A stretch of 64,000 bases of DNA from an uncultured Bacteroidota bacterium (GTDB taxonomy: Bacteria > Bacteroidota > Bacteroidia > Flavobacteriales > Flavobacteriaceae). This document shows positions 26,041 to 34,689 of this stretch, in pieces. The notes beneath the pieces were generated by a model that was given only the letters and a program-made list of their open reading frames with translations, was not told the DNA's origin and did not search any database. Within the stretch, counting starts at the first letter, position 1, and each line of letters opens with the position of its first letter. The DNA is taken from NCBI GenBank assembly GCA_902622575.1, contig CACNQJ010000002.1, positions 100,482 to 164,481 on the forward strand, written 5' to 3'. The translations under genes were made by a program, and so were the position numbers.

Positions 26041-26822
26041 ATAGACCTTAACAATCCACCATCTATCGGTATGTTTGCTCCATTAATATAGCTGGCTTTG
26101 TCTGACGCTAAGAATGCTACAAGGAAACCGTATTCCTCAGGATCACCAATTCTTTTTATTGGTACTTGGTCTTTCATCGTCGTATAAACTTCTTTTACCT
26201 TGACATTAAACTTTTTTGCTTTTTCAGTATTTAGTTCTTTAAGCCTTTCTGTATCAAAATACCCAGTTAATATATTATTTACTGTTATATTATTATAACC
26301 AAGGTCATTTGATAAAGTCTTTGCCCATGAAATTAAAGAGGATCTTATTGTATTTGAAAGTGCCAAATAACTCAAAGGTTCTTTAACACTTACCGATGCC
26401 ATATTAATAATTCTCCCCCAATTATTTTTTTTCATTTGTTTTAAAGCAAGCATGCTCGTGTAGACTATATTTTTAAATAAAAGATCAAATGAGTTTTGAT
26501 AATCCTCCATTGATACACTAGCAACGTCTCCAGCTTTAGGCCCCTGTGTATTATTTACTAAAATATCTATTTGGTTTTTCTTAATGTAGTCACTAATAAC
26601 ATTCTTATATTTTTCGTGATCATTATAATCACATAGAATGTATTTATGTTTAATACCAGTCTTTTTATGCAGCTCATTAACTGTTTTAATTAATAACTTT
26701 TCAGTTCTAGCAACTAACGTTACTTTAGCTCCCGAATGTGCTAATTGCTTTGCGACGGCATAGCCCAAACCCTTACTACTCCCTCCTACTAAAGCATGTT
26801 TATTTTTTAGTGATATATTCAT
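26037..26822 (-). CDS. Short-chain dehydrogenase/reductase (SDR)
   Basis: A 261-residue Rossmann enzyme: GGSSKGLGYAVA cofactor loop near residue 13, NNTQGP where classical SDRs have NNAG, an active-site region with MASVSV and a downstream LALSNTIRSSL in place of the usual YxxxK, and a C-terminal INGANIPIDGGLL. In this last region the usual catalytic Tyr (YxxSK) appears to be replaced: the sequence reads YLALSNT, so the Tyr is present but the +4 Lys is Asn. That would make it an atypical or inactive member. Last gene of a four-gene operon, ATGA-coupled to the cupin gene. Confidence 0.8.
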   Translation of the reverse strand: MNISLKNKHALVGGSSKGLGYAVAKQLAHSGAKVTLVARTEKLLIKTVNELHKKTGIKHKYILCDYNDHEKYKNVISDYIKKNQIDILVNNTQGPKAGDVASVSMEDYQNSFDLLFKNIVYTSMLALKQMKKNNWGRIINMASVSVKEPLSYLALSNTIRSSLISWAKTLSNDLGYNNITVNNILTGYFDTERLKELNTEKAKKFNVKVKEVYTTMKDQVPIKRIGDPEEYGFLVAFLASDKASYINGANIPIDGGLLRSI

Positions 26823-27130
26823 TTATATTCTTCTCTAACAGGTGAAAAAACATCCATCAACAAACATTTAGTTATGGCCTTTCCTGAGTGTGGTTGATTT
26901 GAAGGAATTACAACAACATCTCCATCATAATAAATTTTCTTTAACCCATTTAAAGTAAACTCAAATTCTCCATTGACAACATGCATTATTTGTTCATGAT
27001 GGTGTGCATGTTCTGGAACTTCAGCACCAGCTTCTACATCCCAAAATGCCCAAGTTATTTTTTCACCATGAACAAGTTTACCTTTATAACCTGGAAAGAA
27101 TTCTTTTTGTTTTATGTTTTTTAAGTTCAT
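26819..27130 (-). CDS. Single-domain cupin
   Basis: A 103-residue cupin. First motif: PEHAHHHEQIMHVVNGEFEF, with the HxH, Glu and Gly of the metal-binding consensus. Second motif: DGDVVVIPSNQPHSG. Small cupins of this kind bind a divalent metal and act as dioxygenases, isomerases or ligand sensors. It lies 1 nt after the OsmC-like gene and overlaps the SDR gene by 4 nt, so all four genes of this operon are probably translated together. Confidence 0.85.
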   Translation of the reverse strand: MNLKNIKQKEFFPGYKGKLVHGEKITWAFWDVEAGAEVPEHAHHHEQIMHVVNGEFEFTLNGLKKIYYDGDVVVIPSNQPHSGKAITKCLLMDVFSPVREEYK

Positions 27131-27131
27131 T

Positions 27132-27554
27132 TTATTTAGTGTATATTTTATCGTTTACATAAACTGAAAAACTAATTTCAGCAGTTGATTCAAGGGTTTT
27201 AGAAACTGAACAGTATTTAGTAAATGAAAGTTCACATGCTCTGTACGCTTTGGAAGGATCAAGTTTTCCAGTAAATCTTACATCAGCATGAATTTTTTTA
27301 AATAATGCGGGAAGTTCTCCTTTCTCTCTAAATCCTTCAACATCTATAATTAAATCTTCAAAAATTTGTTTTTGTTTTTTTAAAATTGAAACAATATCAA
27401 TACTGCTGCATCCTGCAACTCCCATTAAAAGAAGTTCCATTGGTGACACACCCTTAGGGTTTTCTACGGATTTATTATCTATAGAAATAGAATTTCCAGT
27501 ATCATTTACAATTGTTGAATGAGATTCAGAAATATTTTTAAGTTTTATTTTCAT
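27132..27554 (-). CDS. OsmC family protein
   Basis: A 140-residue OsmC/Ohr fold protein. The first redox Cys is in VAGCSSIDIVSILKKQ and the second in FTKYCSVSKTL, the usual pair for hydroperoxide reduction, and SPMELLLMG precedes the first. It is closer to the YhfA-type OsmC proteins than to Ohr (inference from the layout). Located in an operon with a cytochrome-free set: M81 peptidase-like, cupin and SDR. Overlaps the upstream gene by 4 nt (ATGA). Confidence 0.87.
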   Translation of the reverse strand: MKIKLKNISESHSTIVNDTGNSISIDNKSVENPKGVSPMELLLMGVAGCSSIDIVSILKKQKQIFEDLIIDVEGFREKGELPALFKKIHADVRFTGKLDPSKAYRACELSFTKYCSVSKTLESTAEISFSVYVNDKIYTK

Positions 27555-29104
27555 TTTATAACAGGAATCAATCTTGCAGTTAGGTCGGGATCATCCATAT
27601 CCCTATCAAGAGGGAACATTGGTCTTTTGATGTTTTTATATCCAAGCCTTTCCAGATCCTGATCAACTCCTCCCGGTGTTAAAGCCATAACCCAATCTCC
27701 TCTGATTTCATATAATTCAGGCACTAAGTAACCAATTTTAACCATAAGAATATCAGTTTGCTTTGGACTAAGATTAAGATTAGTAAAATCTGAAATATAA
27801 TGATAAGGTTTTCTTTTGTTTGTTACTATGATCTTAATACTACCTACTTGAATAACAACTTCAACTTCAGCATTTTTATCTCCTCTAATGACCGATAATA
27901 ATTTTCCTTTTAAGAGTATTGGAGGAGAAAATCTATCATCAACTATAGCTCCAACATAACCACTAATTTCATCTCCAACTTTTGAATATAATGCATTACG
28001 AACTAAATCAGGCCCTGGAATAGAAGCATAAATTAGTTCTGGACCACTTACATTCTTGAGCTCATTAATTTTTAATAATTCATTTAGTGTCCAAGTTACA
28101 TCTCCTGCTCCTCCTGCAGTTGGATTATCACCCATATCACTAATTATAAATGGTTTATTATCATTTTTATTTTTTTGATATTTAAATGCTTGAGATAATG
28201 CATCATCTAATGTTGTAGTAGGAGCAACAAAATCAAAATCAAATCTTGCATCCCAAAAACTCTTAGCCAACTCTTCAGCCCCTTTCACAACAGCTTTTTT
28301 ATTATCACCAACAGTCATAACCACTGCATGATTTCTCGGTGCATCTCCCCAAGCGTAACCAACCCAAACTGCTGCATCAACCACACCTTTCGTATCAGCT
28401 ATGGGTTTAACTTTTTCATAAAGAGATTTTCCTGGGTCAACTCTAGTACTGGTTTGTTCACCAGGCAGGAGAATTGGAACTGGTATCCAAGCTTTGTATT
28501 TTGGCTTACCCTTACCACTCTTTAATCTATCAACTAAATTATCGAGCGCTCTTTGTTTTGATTCAAGAGCATCCGTATGAGGCGCTTTTCTATAACATGT
28601 AATAATATCAGAATATGTTGCTAATTTTTCAGAAACATTTCCATGTGAATCCATCGATGTTGAGATCACGGTTTCATTTCCAATTACTGCTCTAATTCTC
28701 TCAATAAAATCACCTTCAGGATCATGCATTCCTTCAACATTCATTGCTCCATGTATATCAAGGAAAAGTCCATCTAATGGCAATGTTTGCTTTGTAATTT
28801 CAAGAATTTGTAAGACTAAAGATTCATATGCTTCTTTTGAAACTACGCCACCTGGAAGAGCTCTGGCTGTCATTGTTGGGAACCAATCCGCATTATCAAT
28901 ATAGCTTTGATTAAAAAAAGGATACCTGCCAAAAATTTCATTACTATACTTAATATCAAATTCTTTTTCTGTGGTTATTGCAGGTGAAAATGTACTAGAT
29001 TCTATTGCTATCCCAGTGATACCAATTCTTGGTTTCTTTTTACTTGTATTACAAGAAAATTGTAGAATTATTATTAAAAAACATATTACATAAGATCGCG
29101 ACAT
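27551..29104 (-). CDS. M81 family (MlrC-like) metallopeptidase, lipoprotein
   Basis: The frame reaches 29155, but ATG at 29104 gives a lipoprotein signal (ends LQFSC), so 517 residues. Motifs of the M81/MlrC family: GIAIESSTFSP, LFLDIHGAM, MDSHGNVS, CYRKAPHTD (metal ligands Asp/His) and ISDMGDNPTAGGAGD. MlrC is known for degrading linearised microcystin peptides, but the family is broad and includes amidohydrolase-like members. The export signal is uncommon for what I recall of the family. First gene of a four-gene operon with OsmC, cupin and SDR. Confidence 0.88.
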   Translation of the reverse strand: MSRSYVICFLIIILQFSCNTSKKKPRIGITGIAIESSTFSPAITTEKEFDIKYSNEIFGRYPFFNQSYIDNADWFPTMTARALPGGVVSKEAYESLVLQILEITKQTLPLDGLFLDIHGAMNVEGMHDPEGDFIERIRAVIGNETVISTSMDSHGNVSEKLATYSDIITCYRKAPHTDALESKQRALDNLVDRLKSGKGKPKYKAWIPVPILLPGEQTSTRVDPGKSLYEKVKPIADTKGVVDAAVWVGYAWGDAPRNHAVVMTVGDNKKAVVKGAEELAKSFWDARFDFDFVAPTTTLDDALSQAFKYQKNKNDNKPFIISDMGDNPTAGGAGDVTWTLNELLKINELKNVSGPELIYASIPGPDLVRNALYSKVGDEISGYVGAIVDDRFSPPILLKGKLLSVIRGDKNAEVEVVIQVGSIKIIVTNKRKPYHYISDFTNLNLSPKQTDILMVKIGYLVPELYEIRGDWVMALTPGGVDQDLERLGYKNIKRPMFPLDRDMDDPDLTARLIPVIK

Positions 29105-29191
29105 ATCAATCTTTAATTTATGAAAAATCGCAAATAGTATTTGTATAACTATCACTTTTTTTTAATCTAAAAATTTTGTATTTTATATAGT

Positions 29192-30052
29192 ATGGAACCA
29201 AATTTACTAATGTCCAGAACATTCTTAATTCTGGGGGGTATGTTGGTTGTTACAACAATCACATCGCGTTTAAACAAAGCTTACGAAACAACTCTTGAGG
29301 CTGTTTTTACTGTAGGAGGAACTTTTTTGTTTTTATTTATGGTAATGATTTATGGGGATTCATATCCACTTAATCTCGTAATGGTGGCAATTTTTTCTGG
29401 GTTTATTGGCTGGTCATTAGGACCAACTATAGCCTACATCGGGGAGAGATTTAAATTCAGAAAGTATTTAAAATCCAAAGGTATTTTATCTAAATCTGTA
29501 AAAAAAATACAAAACCCAACAATTGCTGACAGATTTTTCGGAAAAGCTGATGAAAAGAAATTCATTTATTATTACAAAGCAGACCCTGCCAAATCTTTTG
29601 ATATGATGTCCGATGAATTTAAAAAGTTAAAAGACGACTTTGAAAAAACAGTACTACCTCATGACCGATACAATCAAGAATGGCAAAATGTGGTCTTTCA
29701 AGCTATGCTTGGTACTACACTAGCTGTAATTATAGCTGGTTCTATAGTAGCATTAATTCCAACTGATTTTAGTTTTCTTGGAATTTTTTTGTGGATTTCA
29801 TTATTAGCATTAATATTTATGGAAATTTTAAATGCTTTTGTATTTAAGTCTGAGAGAAGAAGACTTTTATATTCATATGCTGGTGTTGTCATATTTTCTT
29901 TGTATTTAATTTATGATTTTAATGCTCTAGAAAAAGCGATAGCAAGAGGAGATAATTCTTGGGGGACTGCAGTAGATATTGCAGTTAATTTGTATTTAGA
30001 TATTATAAATTTATTTCTTGATTTATTAGAAATATTGGCGGCTTCTGATTAG
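29192..30052 (+). CDS. BAX inhibitor-1 (TMBIM/YccA-like) family membrane protein with long loop
   Basis: A 286-residue protein. Three hydrophobic helices (about 8-85), a hydrophilic segment of about 75 residues (about 92-165), then four more helices. The C-terminal half has SYAGVVIFSLYLIYDFNALEKA and LYLDIINLFLDLLEIL, matching the BI-1 signature including the Asp pair that gates calcium leak in BsYetJ (one Asp in IYDFN, one in LYLDIIN). BI-1 proteins are ~215-235 residues; the extra length is the central loop. A Ca2+/H+ leak role is by family only. Overlaps the convergent oligopeptidase by 4 nt. Confidence 0.75.
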   Translation: MEPNLLMSRTFLILGGMLVVTTITSRLNKAYETTLEAVFTVGGTFLFLFMVMIYGDSYPLNLVMVAIFSGFIGWSLGPTIAYIGERFKFRKYLKSKGILSKSVKKIQNPTIADRFFGKADEKKFIYYYKADPAKSFDMMSDEFKKLKDDFEKTVLPHDRYNQEWQNVVFQAMLGTTLAVIIAGSIVALIPTDFSFLGIFLWISLLALIFMEILNAFVFKSERRRLLYSYAGVVIFSLYLIYDFNALEKAIARGDNSWGTAVDIAVNLYLDIINLFLDLLEILAASD

Positions 30053-32169
30053 AAAATATTTTTTTCCAATCCAATTAAAAATGCATATTCCATAGCAACT
30101 TCCTTTAAGGCTTCAAACCTTCCGGAAGCTCCGCTGTGACCAGTTTCCATATTTGTATGAAGAAGTATAATATTATCTGACTCATTATAATCCCTTAGTT
30201 TAGCAACCCATTTAGCAGGTTCCCAATACTGAACTTGAGAATCATGAAGCCCAGTAGTTACTAGAAGATTAGTATAATTTTTATTTTGAATATTATCGTA
30301 GGGCGAATATGAAAGCATGTAGTCATAATATTCCTTGTTATTAGGATTCCCCCATTCATCATATTCAAGTGTTGTGAGTGGAATTGATTCATCCAACATT
30401 GTAGTCATTACATCCACGAAAGGAACGGCAGCAATTATTCCATTAAATAATTCAGGTTCTAAATTCAAAACAGCTCCCATGAGCAATCCTCCTGCAGAGC
30501 CACCCATTGCATAAATATGTTCACTAGATGTATAATTATTTTTAATAAGATGTTTTGCAGCAAAAATGAAGTCTAAGAATGTATTTTTTTTATTTAATAG
30601 TTTTCCATCCTCATACCAATCTCTACCCATATATTCACTTCCTCTAATATGCGCAATCGCATATACAAAACCTCTATCAAGTAAGCTTAGTCTTACTGAT
30701 GAAAAATAAGGATCGAGTGTAATGCCATAAGAGCCATAACCGTACAATAGTAGCGGAGTGCTTTGACTTAATTCTGTGTTCTTATGTCTTATGATTGATA
30801 TTGCTACTCTTGTATTATCATGAGATTTGGCCCATAGCCTTTCCGTAATGTAATTAGATTCGTCAAATTTATCATCTATAACTTCTTGTTTCTTTTTGAT
30901 CTCAAAAGATTTTGTTGACATATCAAAATCAATAACCGACGTTGGAGTATTTAAAGATGAAAAATTATACCTTAATTTTTTTGATTTAAAATCTATATTG
31001 GTTCCAATCGACAGACTGTATGTTTCCCCATCAATCGGCAAATAATAATTCTCTTTATTATCCCACGTTTTTATATTCATTTTTACTAAACCTGAATCTC
31101 TTTCAATTACCACTAAATAATCATTGAAAATTTCTATTCCTTCAAGCAGAATATTTTTTCGTTGCTCTAATACATTTTTCCAATTTTCTTTTTTTGTTTT
31201 ATTAATTGAAGATTTCATTAATTTGAAATTTTTAGCATTATCATTATTTGTGATTATGTAAAAATTATCCTTGAAATGGCTTACAGAGTATTCATGTCCT
31301 TTTGTCCTGTTCTCGAATACTTTGAACTCGTCGTCAGGGATATTTGCATTTAAAAATCTAACCTCACTTGTTAGGGTACTTCTTGAATTTATAAATAAAA
31401 ACTCTTCCGATTTTGATTTTGAAATACCTACGCTAAAAGATTCGTCCTTTTCTTCATAAACAATTTCATCATCAGCAGGTTGTGAGCCTAAATAGTGTTT
31501 AAATATTTTATTTACCCTTAATGTAGTGAGATCTTTTTTAGAGTAAAAAACTGTTTTATTATCGTTAGCCCAAGTCAAACTACCTGTGGTATTATCAATC
31601 ATTTCATCATAGATTTTTCCTGAATCAAGATCAATGAAATAAATAGTGTACAACCTTCTTGAAATTGTATCTGCAGAATACGCCAATTTTTTGTTATCTG
31701 GACTTATACTTATTCCTCCGATGTTGTAAAATGAATGACCCTTAGCTAATTTATTAACATCCAATAAAATCTCCTCACTATTCTTTAGACTCTTATATTT
31801 TCTAGTGTAAATGGGATAGTCCTTTCCTTTTTCAAACTTTTTTATATACCAATATTCATTGTAAAAATAAGGCACAGAGCTATCATCCTCCTTGATCCTA
31901 CTTTTCATTTCATTGAATAATTCTTTTTGAAGTTTTTTTGTAGGCTTAAGCACTTGACTAGTGTAAGTATTCTCAGTATTTAAATAATCAATTACGTTTT
32001 GATTTTCTCTATCATTTAGCCAATAATAGTTATCAATTCTTGTATTGGAATGTTTAGTTAACAATTTGGGTATTTTTTTAGCTACAGGTGATGAGTCCAT
32101 TTTACAAGAAACATTAGTAATTAAACAGAGGCAAATTAACAACAAACTTTGGATATTATTTCTGCTCAT
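30049..32169 (-). CDS. Oligopeptidase B-type S9A peptidase (lipoprotein)
   Basis: A 706-residue prolyl-oligopeptidase family enzyme with a lipoprotein signal ending ITNVSC. The N-terminal HSNTRIDNYYWLNDREN and the segment around PYFYNEYWYIKKFEKGKDYP are the standard entry to the PtrB/S9A family. Nucleophile S558 in GGSAGGLLM, Asp in GLHDSQVQYWEP, His in ETGHSGASGR. Oligopeptidase B cleaves after basic residues, while relatives cleave after Pro; specificity is unproven here. Its ATG overlaps the stop of the upstream SDR gene (ATGA). Confidence 0.9.
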   Translation of the reverse strand: MSRNNIQSLLLICLCLITNVSCKMDSSPVAKKIPKLLTKHSNTRIDNYYWLNDRENQNVIDYLNTENTYTSQVLKPTKKLQKELFNEMKSRIKEDDSSVPYFYNEYWYIKKFEKGKDYPIYTRKYKSLKNSEEILLDVNKLAKGHSFYNIGGISISPDNKKLAYSADTISRRLYTIYFIDLDSGKIYDEMIDNTTGSLTWANDNKTVFYSKKDLTTLRVNKIFKHYLGSQPADDEIVYEEKDESFSVGISKSKSEEFLFINSRSTLTSEVRFLNANIPDDEFKVFENRTKGHEYSVSHFKDNFYIITNNDNAKNFKLMKSSINKTKKENWKNVLEQRKNILLEGIEIFNDYLVVIERDSGLVKMNIKTWDNKENYYLPIDGETYSLSIGTNIDFKSKKLRYNFSSLNTPTSVIDFDMSTKSFEIKKKQEVIDDKFDESNYITERLWAKSHDNTRVAISIIRHKNTELSQSTPLLLYGYGSYGITLDPYFSSVRLSLLDRGFVYAIAHIRGSEYMGRDWYEDGKLLNKKNTFLDFIFAAKHLIKNNYTSSEHIYAMGGSAGGLLMGAVLNLEPELFNGIIAAVPFVDVMTTMLDESIPLTTLEYDEWGNPNNKEYYDYMLSYSPYDNIQNKNYTNLLVTTGLHDSQVQYWEPAKWVAKLRDYNESDNIILLHTNMETGHSGASGRFEALKEVAMEYAFLIGLEKNIF

Positions 32170-33023
32170 AATTTTTTTTTTGATAAGATTCTAGAAAACC
32201 ATAATTTCTTAATGATTTTAAAAAGCAACTCTCTTCCAAAAATTTTAATAAAAAAGTTTATAATTTTTGTGTCTGTTCCGATAAAATTAGAAACCTTACT
32301 TTTTTTGATTGATTGTTTAAAAACAAAATTTGCTACATCATCATTATTGCCAAATCCAAATGGGAATGGGGGTTCATTTTTAATTCCTTCCTCAAGTGCT
32401 ATTTTTAGTTTTTCTCTAATGTCGCCTAAATCATCTTTTTTTTCACTCTCAGTGTAATTTATTGAATCATGAAATCCTGTTCTGAAAGAACCGGGAGCAA
32501 CAGTTTTAATATCAATTCCAAATAAGCTTAGCTCATAATGAAGACATTCAGTTAAGCCTTCGACAGCAAACTTTGATGAATTATACAAAGATGTAAATGG
32601 TAATCCAAACCTTCCTGCAATCGATGAGATATTAATTATTACTCCATCTCTTTGTTTTCTCATTTGAGGAAGAACTGCCCTAATGCAATCAATTAATCCA
32701 AAGAAATTAACATCAAACTGATTTCTTATTTCTTTTTCTGAGGCTTCCTCCAAAAACCCAAATGCACCATAACCAGCATTATTTATTAAAATATCAATCC
32801 TTCCATATTTTTGAACTGTAAAGTCTATGACATTTTTTATATCTGATTTTAGAGTCACATCTAGTCTTTTTATATCAACATTATTAAGTTTTTTTAAACT
32901 TGGAGAGCTATCAATATTTCTCATCGTTGCAATTACCTGAAAATTTTCCTTGTGAAATTTTTTAGCAATTAATTCTCCAAATCCTCTTGAAGCACCAGTG
33001 ATTATAACTACTTTTTTCATCAT
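32166..33023 (-). CDS. Classical short-chain dehydrogenase
   Basis: A 285-residue SDR: TGASRGFGELIA cofactor loop (9-20), NNAGYGAFG, ISSIAGRFGLPFTSLYNSSKFA with the Ser, Tyr and Lys of the catalytic triad, and a longer C-terminal region of the type seen in SDRs acting on lipids or retinoid-like substrates. The substrate is unknown. It is translationally coupled to the oligopeptidase gene downstream; a metabolic link between the two is not obvious. Divergent from merC by 96 nt. Confidence 0.88.
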   Translation of the reverse strand: MMKKVVIITGASRGFGELIAKKFHKENFQVIATMRNIDSSPSLKKLNNVDIKRLDVTLKSDIKNVIDFTVQKYGRIDILINNAGYGAFGFLEEASEKEIRNQFDVNFFGLIDCIRAVLPQMRKQRDGVIINISSIAGRFGLPFTSLYNSSKFAVEGLTECLHYELSLFGIDIKTVAPGSFRTGFHDSINYTESEKKDDLGDIREKLKIALEEGIKNEPPFPFGFGNNDDVANFVFKQSIKKSKVSNFIGTDTKIINFFIKIFGRELLFKIIKKLWFSRILSKKKL

Positions 33024-33119
33024 GACATGTAATGTATTATATATAAACCTAAGCTAAATAAATCATTTTATTTCTTTGGGAAATAAAAAATAATTTTTTC
33101 TTTTGCATAAATAATAAAT

Positions 33120-33497
33120 ATGAAAGTTTTAGAATTAAAAAACTCAGATATATATGGAGCAACGTCTAGTTCTCTTTGCTTAGCTCATTGTTTGTTTACT
33201 CCTTTACTTTTTTTGTCACCAATATGGTGGTGGTCAAGTCTAAACATTATATTTATTATGGTCTCCTTTGTAGCAGTATACAATTCCGTAAAAAAGACCT
33301 CTAGAAATGTAATGAAACCACTTTTTTGGTTAGGTTTTTCAATTCTTACGCTTTCAATAGTAAATGAAGAGTTTCATTTTTTGCATGTTCCTGAGATTTT
33401 CAATTATTCTGCAGCAGGTTTTCTAGCAGGACTTCACATATTTAACATGAGGTATTGCCAATGTGATGATGAAGAATGTTGCGCTACTAAACAATAA
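33120..33497 (+). CDS. MerC domain membrane protein
   Basis: A 125-residue protein with about four helices. The SSLCLAHCLFTPLL segment in helix 1 carries the paired Cys typical of MerC, and the C-terminal tail has YCQCDDEECC, a strong thiol cluster. MerC family members transport or bind mercuric or other thiophilic metal ions. In Bacteroidota, stand-alone MerC proteins occur without mer operons, so mercury specificity is not implied. Ends 3 nt from the convergent deacetylase gene. Confidence 0.85.
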   Translation: MKVLELKNSDIYGATSSSLCLAHCLFTPLLFLSPIWWWSSLNIIFIMVSFVAVYNSVKKTSRNVMKPLFWLGFSILTLSIVNEEFHFLHVPEIFNYSAAGFLAGLHIFNMRYCQCDDEECCATKQ

Positions 33498-33500
33498 TTT

Positions 33501-34403
33501 TTAAAAATAAATTTCTTGGGCAAGTCTGTAAGTGTTTGAATGTGCTTCTAGTATATTCTTTATACTAACTGAGTATCCCCCTCCCATACTAATTTGTACT
33601 GGTAGTTTATTTTTTTTACATAATTCTAATACAAATTTATCCCTTGTTTTGCATCCATTTATTGTTAAAGCAAGCCTACCTAATTTATCACTTTCCAATA
33701 CATCAACCCCTGATAAATAGAAAAGAAAATCAGGTTCGAATTCATTTATAACCTTTGGAAGTACATCTTGCAATTTATTTAAGTAAAACTTATCATTTGT
33801 ATTATCTGGAAAACCAATGTCTAAGTCACTTTGTTCTTTTTTAAATGGATAATTTTTTTCTCCGTGAAATGAAAGTGTAAAAACATTTTTATTTCCTTTA
33901 AAGATTGAAGCAGTTCCATTTCCTTGATGAACATCAAGATCAACAATCATTATTCTGTTTGCCAAGTTATTATTCAGCAAGTAGTTAGTTGCTATTGCTT
34001 GATCATTAAGCATGCAGAATGCTTCACCTCTGTCTTTAAATGCGTGGTGAGTTCCACCGGCAATATTCATTGATATGCCATTTTTTATTGAAAATTTTAC
34101 ACACTCAATTGTACCCTGTGCAATTTTTTTTTCTCTGACTACAAGCTCTTTACTCATCGGGAATCCAATAGGTCTAAGTTCTTTTTTTGTTAACTCTAGT
34201 GATGAAAATCGTTCATAATAATCCTTGTCATGAGTCAACAATGCATTATAATCATCAAGTTTTGATGGTATAAAAAAATTATCTTGATTACAAGTATTTT
34301 CTCTTAGTAGTTGTTCTGGAATTAAATCATATTTAATCATAGGGAACCTATGATTTTCATCAAGTGGATGTTTATATATTTTATCAAAAGCAATTTTAAG
34401 CAT
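33501..34403 (-). CDS. Histone deacetylase family (class IV-like) zinc amidohydrolase
   Basis: A 300-residue protein of the arginase/HDAC fold: GGTHHAF (catalytic His pair H119/H120), DLDVHQGNGT (zinc ligands D157, H159), SGVDVLESDKLG (D234) and MGGGYS near the end. The early segment ending MIKYDLIPEQL and the AFCMLNDQAIA motif resemble HDAC11/AcuC-type bacterial enzymes. Bacterial members deacetylate acetyl-lysine, acetylpolyamines or acetyl-CoA synthetase; which applies is open. It is on the opposite strand from the dioxygenase/cryptochrome cluster, sharing the upstream region. Confidence 0.92.
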   Translation of the reverse strand: MLKIAFDKIYKHPLDENHRFPMIKYDLIPEQLLRENTCNQDNFFIPSKLDDYNALLTHDKDYYERFSSLELTKKELRPIGFPMSKELVVREKKIAQGTIECVKFSIKNGISMNIAGGTHHAFKDRGEAFCMLNDQAIATNYLLNNNLANRIMIVDLDVHQGNGTASIFKGNKNVFTLSFHGEKNYPFKKEQSDLDIGFPDNTNDKFYLNKLQDVLPKVINEFEPDFLFYLSGVDVLESDKLGRLALTINGCKTRDKFVLELCKKNKLPVQISMGGGYSVSIKNILEAHSNTYRLAQEIYF

Positions 34404-34490
34404 GAAAATTTAAATTGTAAAAATATTTATAAATTTAAATATGAACGTTTTCCATGTTTTTTATTTAATTAAGATTAGAAATTTAGAATT

Positions 34491-34667
34491 ATGATTATTA
34501 ATGATATTTATGGAAATCCCTTTAAAATAAAGGATATTAAAAATTTTAAATACCACATAAAAACACATCATACAATCGATGGAATTCCCGATAATAGTCT
34601 TCACGAAGAAGAGGGATTTTATTTCAGGGTTGATGAAAAATTTTATAATCAACTGTTTGGAGAATAA
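34491..34667 (+). CDS. Small hypothetical protein upstream of dioxygenase
   Basis: A 58-residue open frame from ATG to TAA. It encodes a soluble, charged protein with MIINDIYGNPFKIKDI at the start and EEEGFYFRVDEKFYNQLFG at the end, with a codon pattern and composition like the neighbouring real genes. It begins 87 nt after the divergent deacetylase start and ends 22 nt before the dioxygenase ATG. Open frames on the minus strand over this region look less coding-like. No family recognised; a real short gene is likely but not certain. Confidence 0.5.
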   Translation: MIINDIYGNPFKIKDIKNFKYHIKTHHTIDGIPDNSLHEEEGFYFRVDEKFYNQLFGE

Positions 34668-34689
34668 AAAGGTATATTTATTAGCATAG

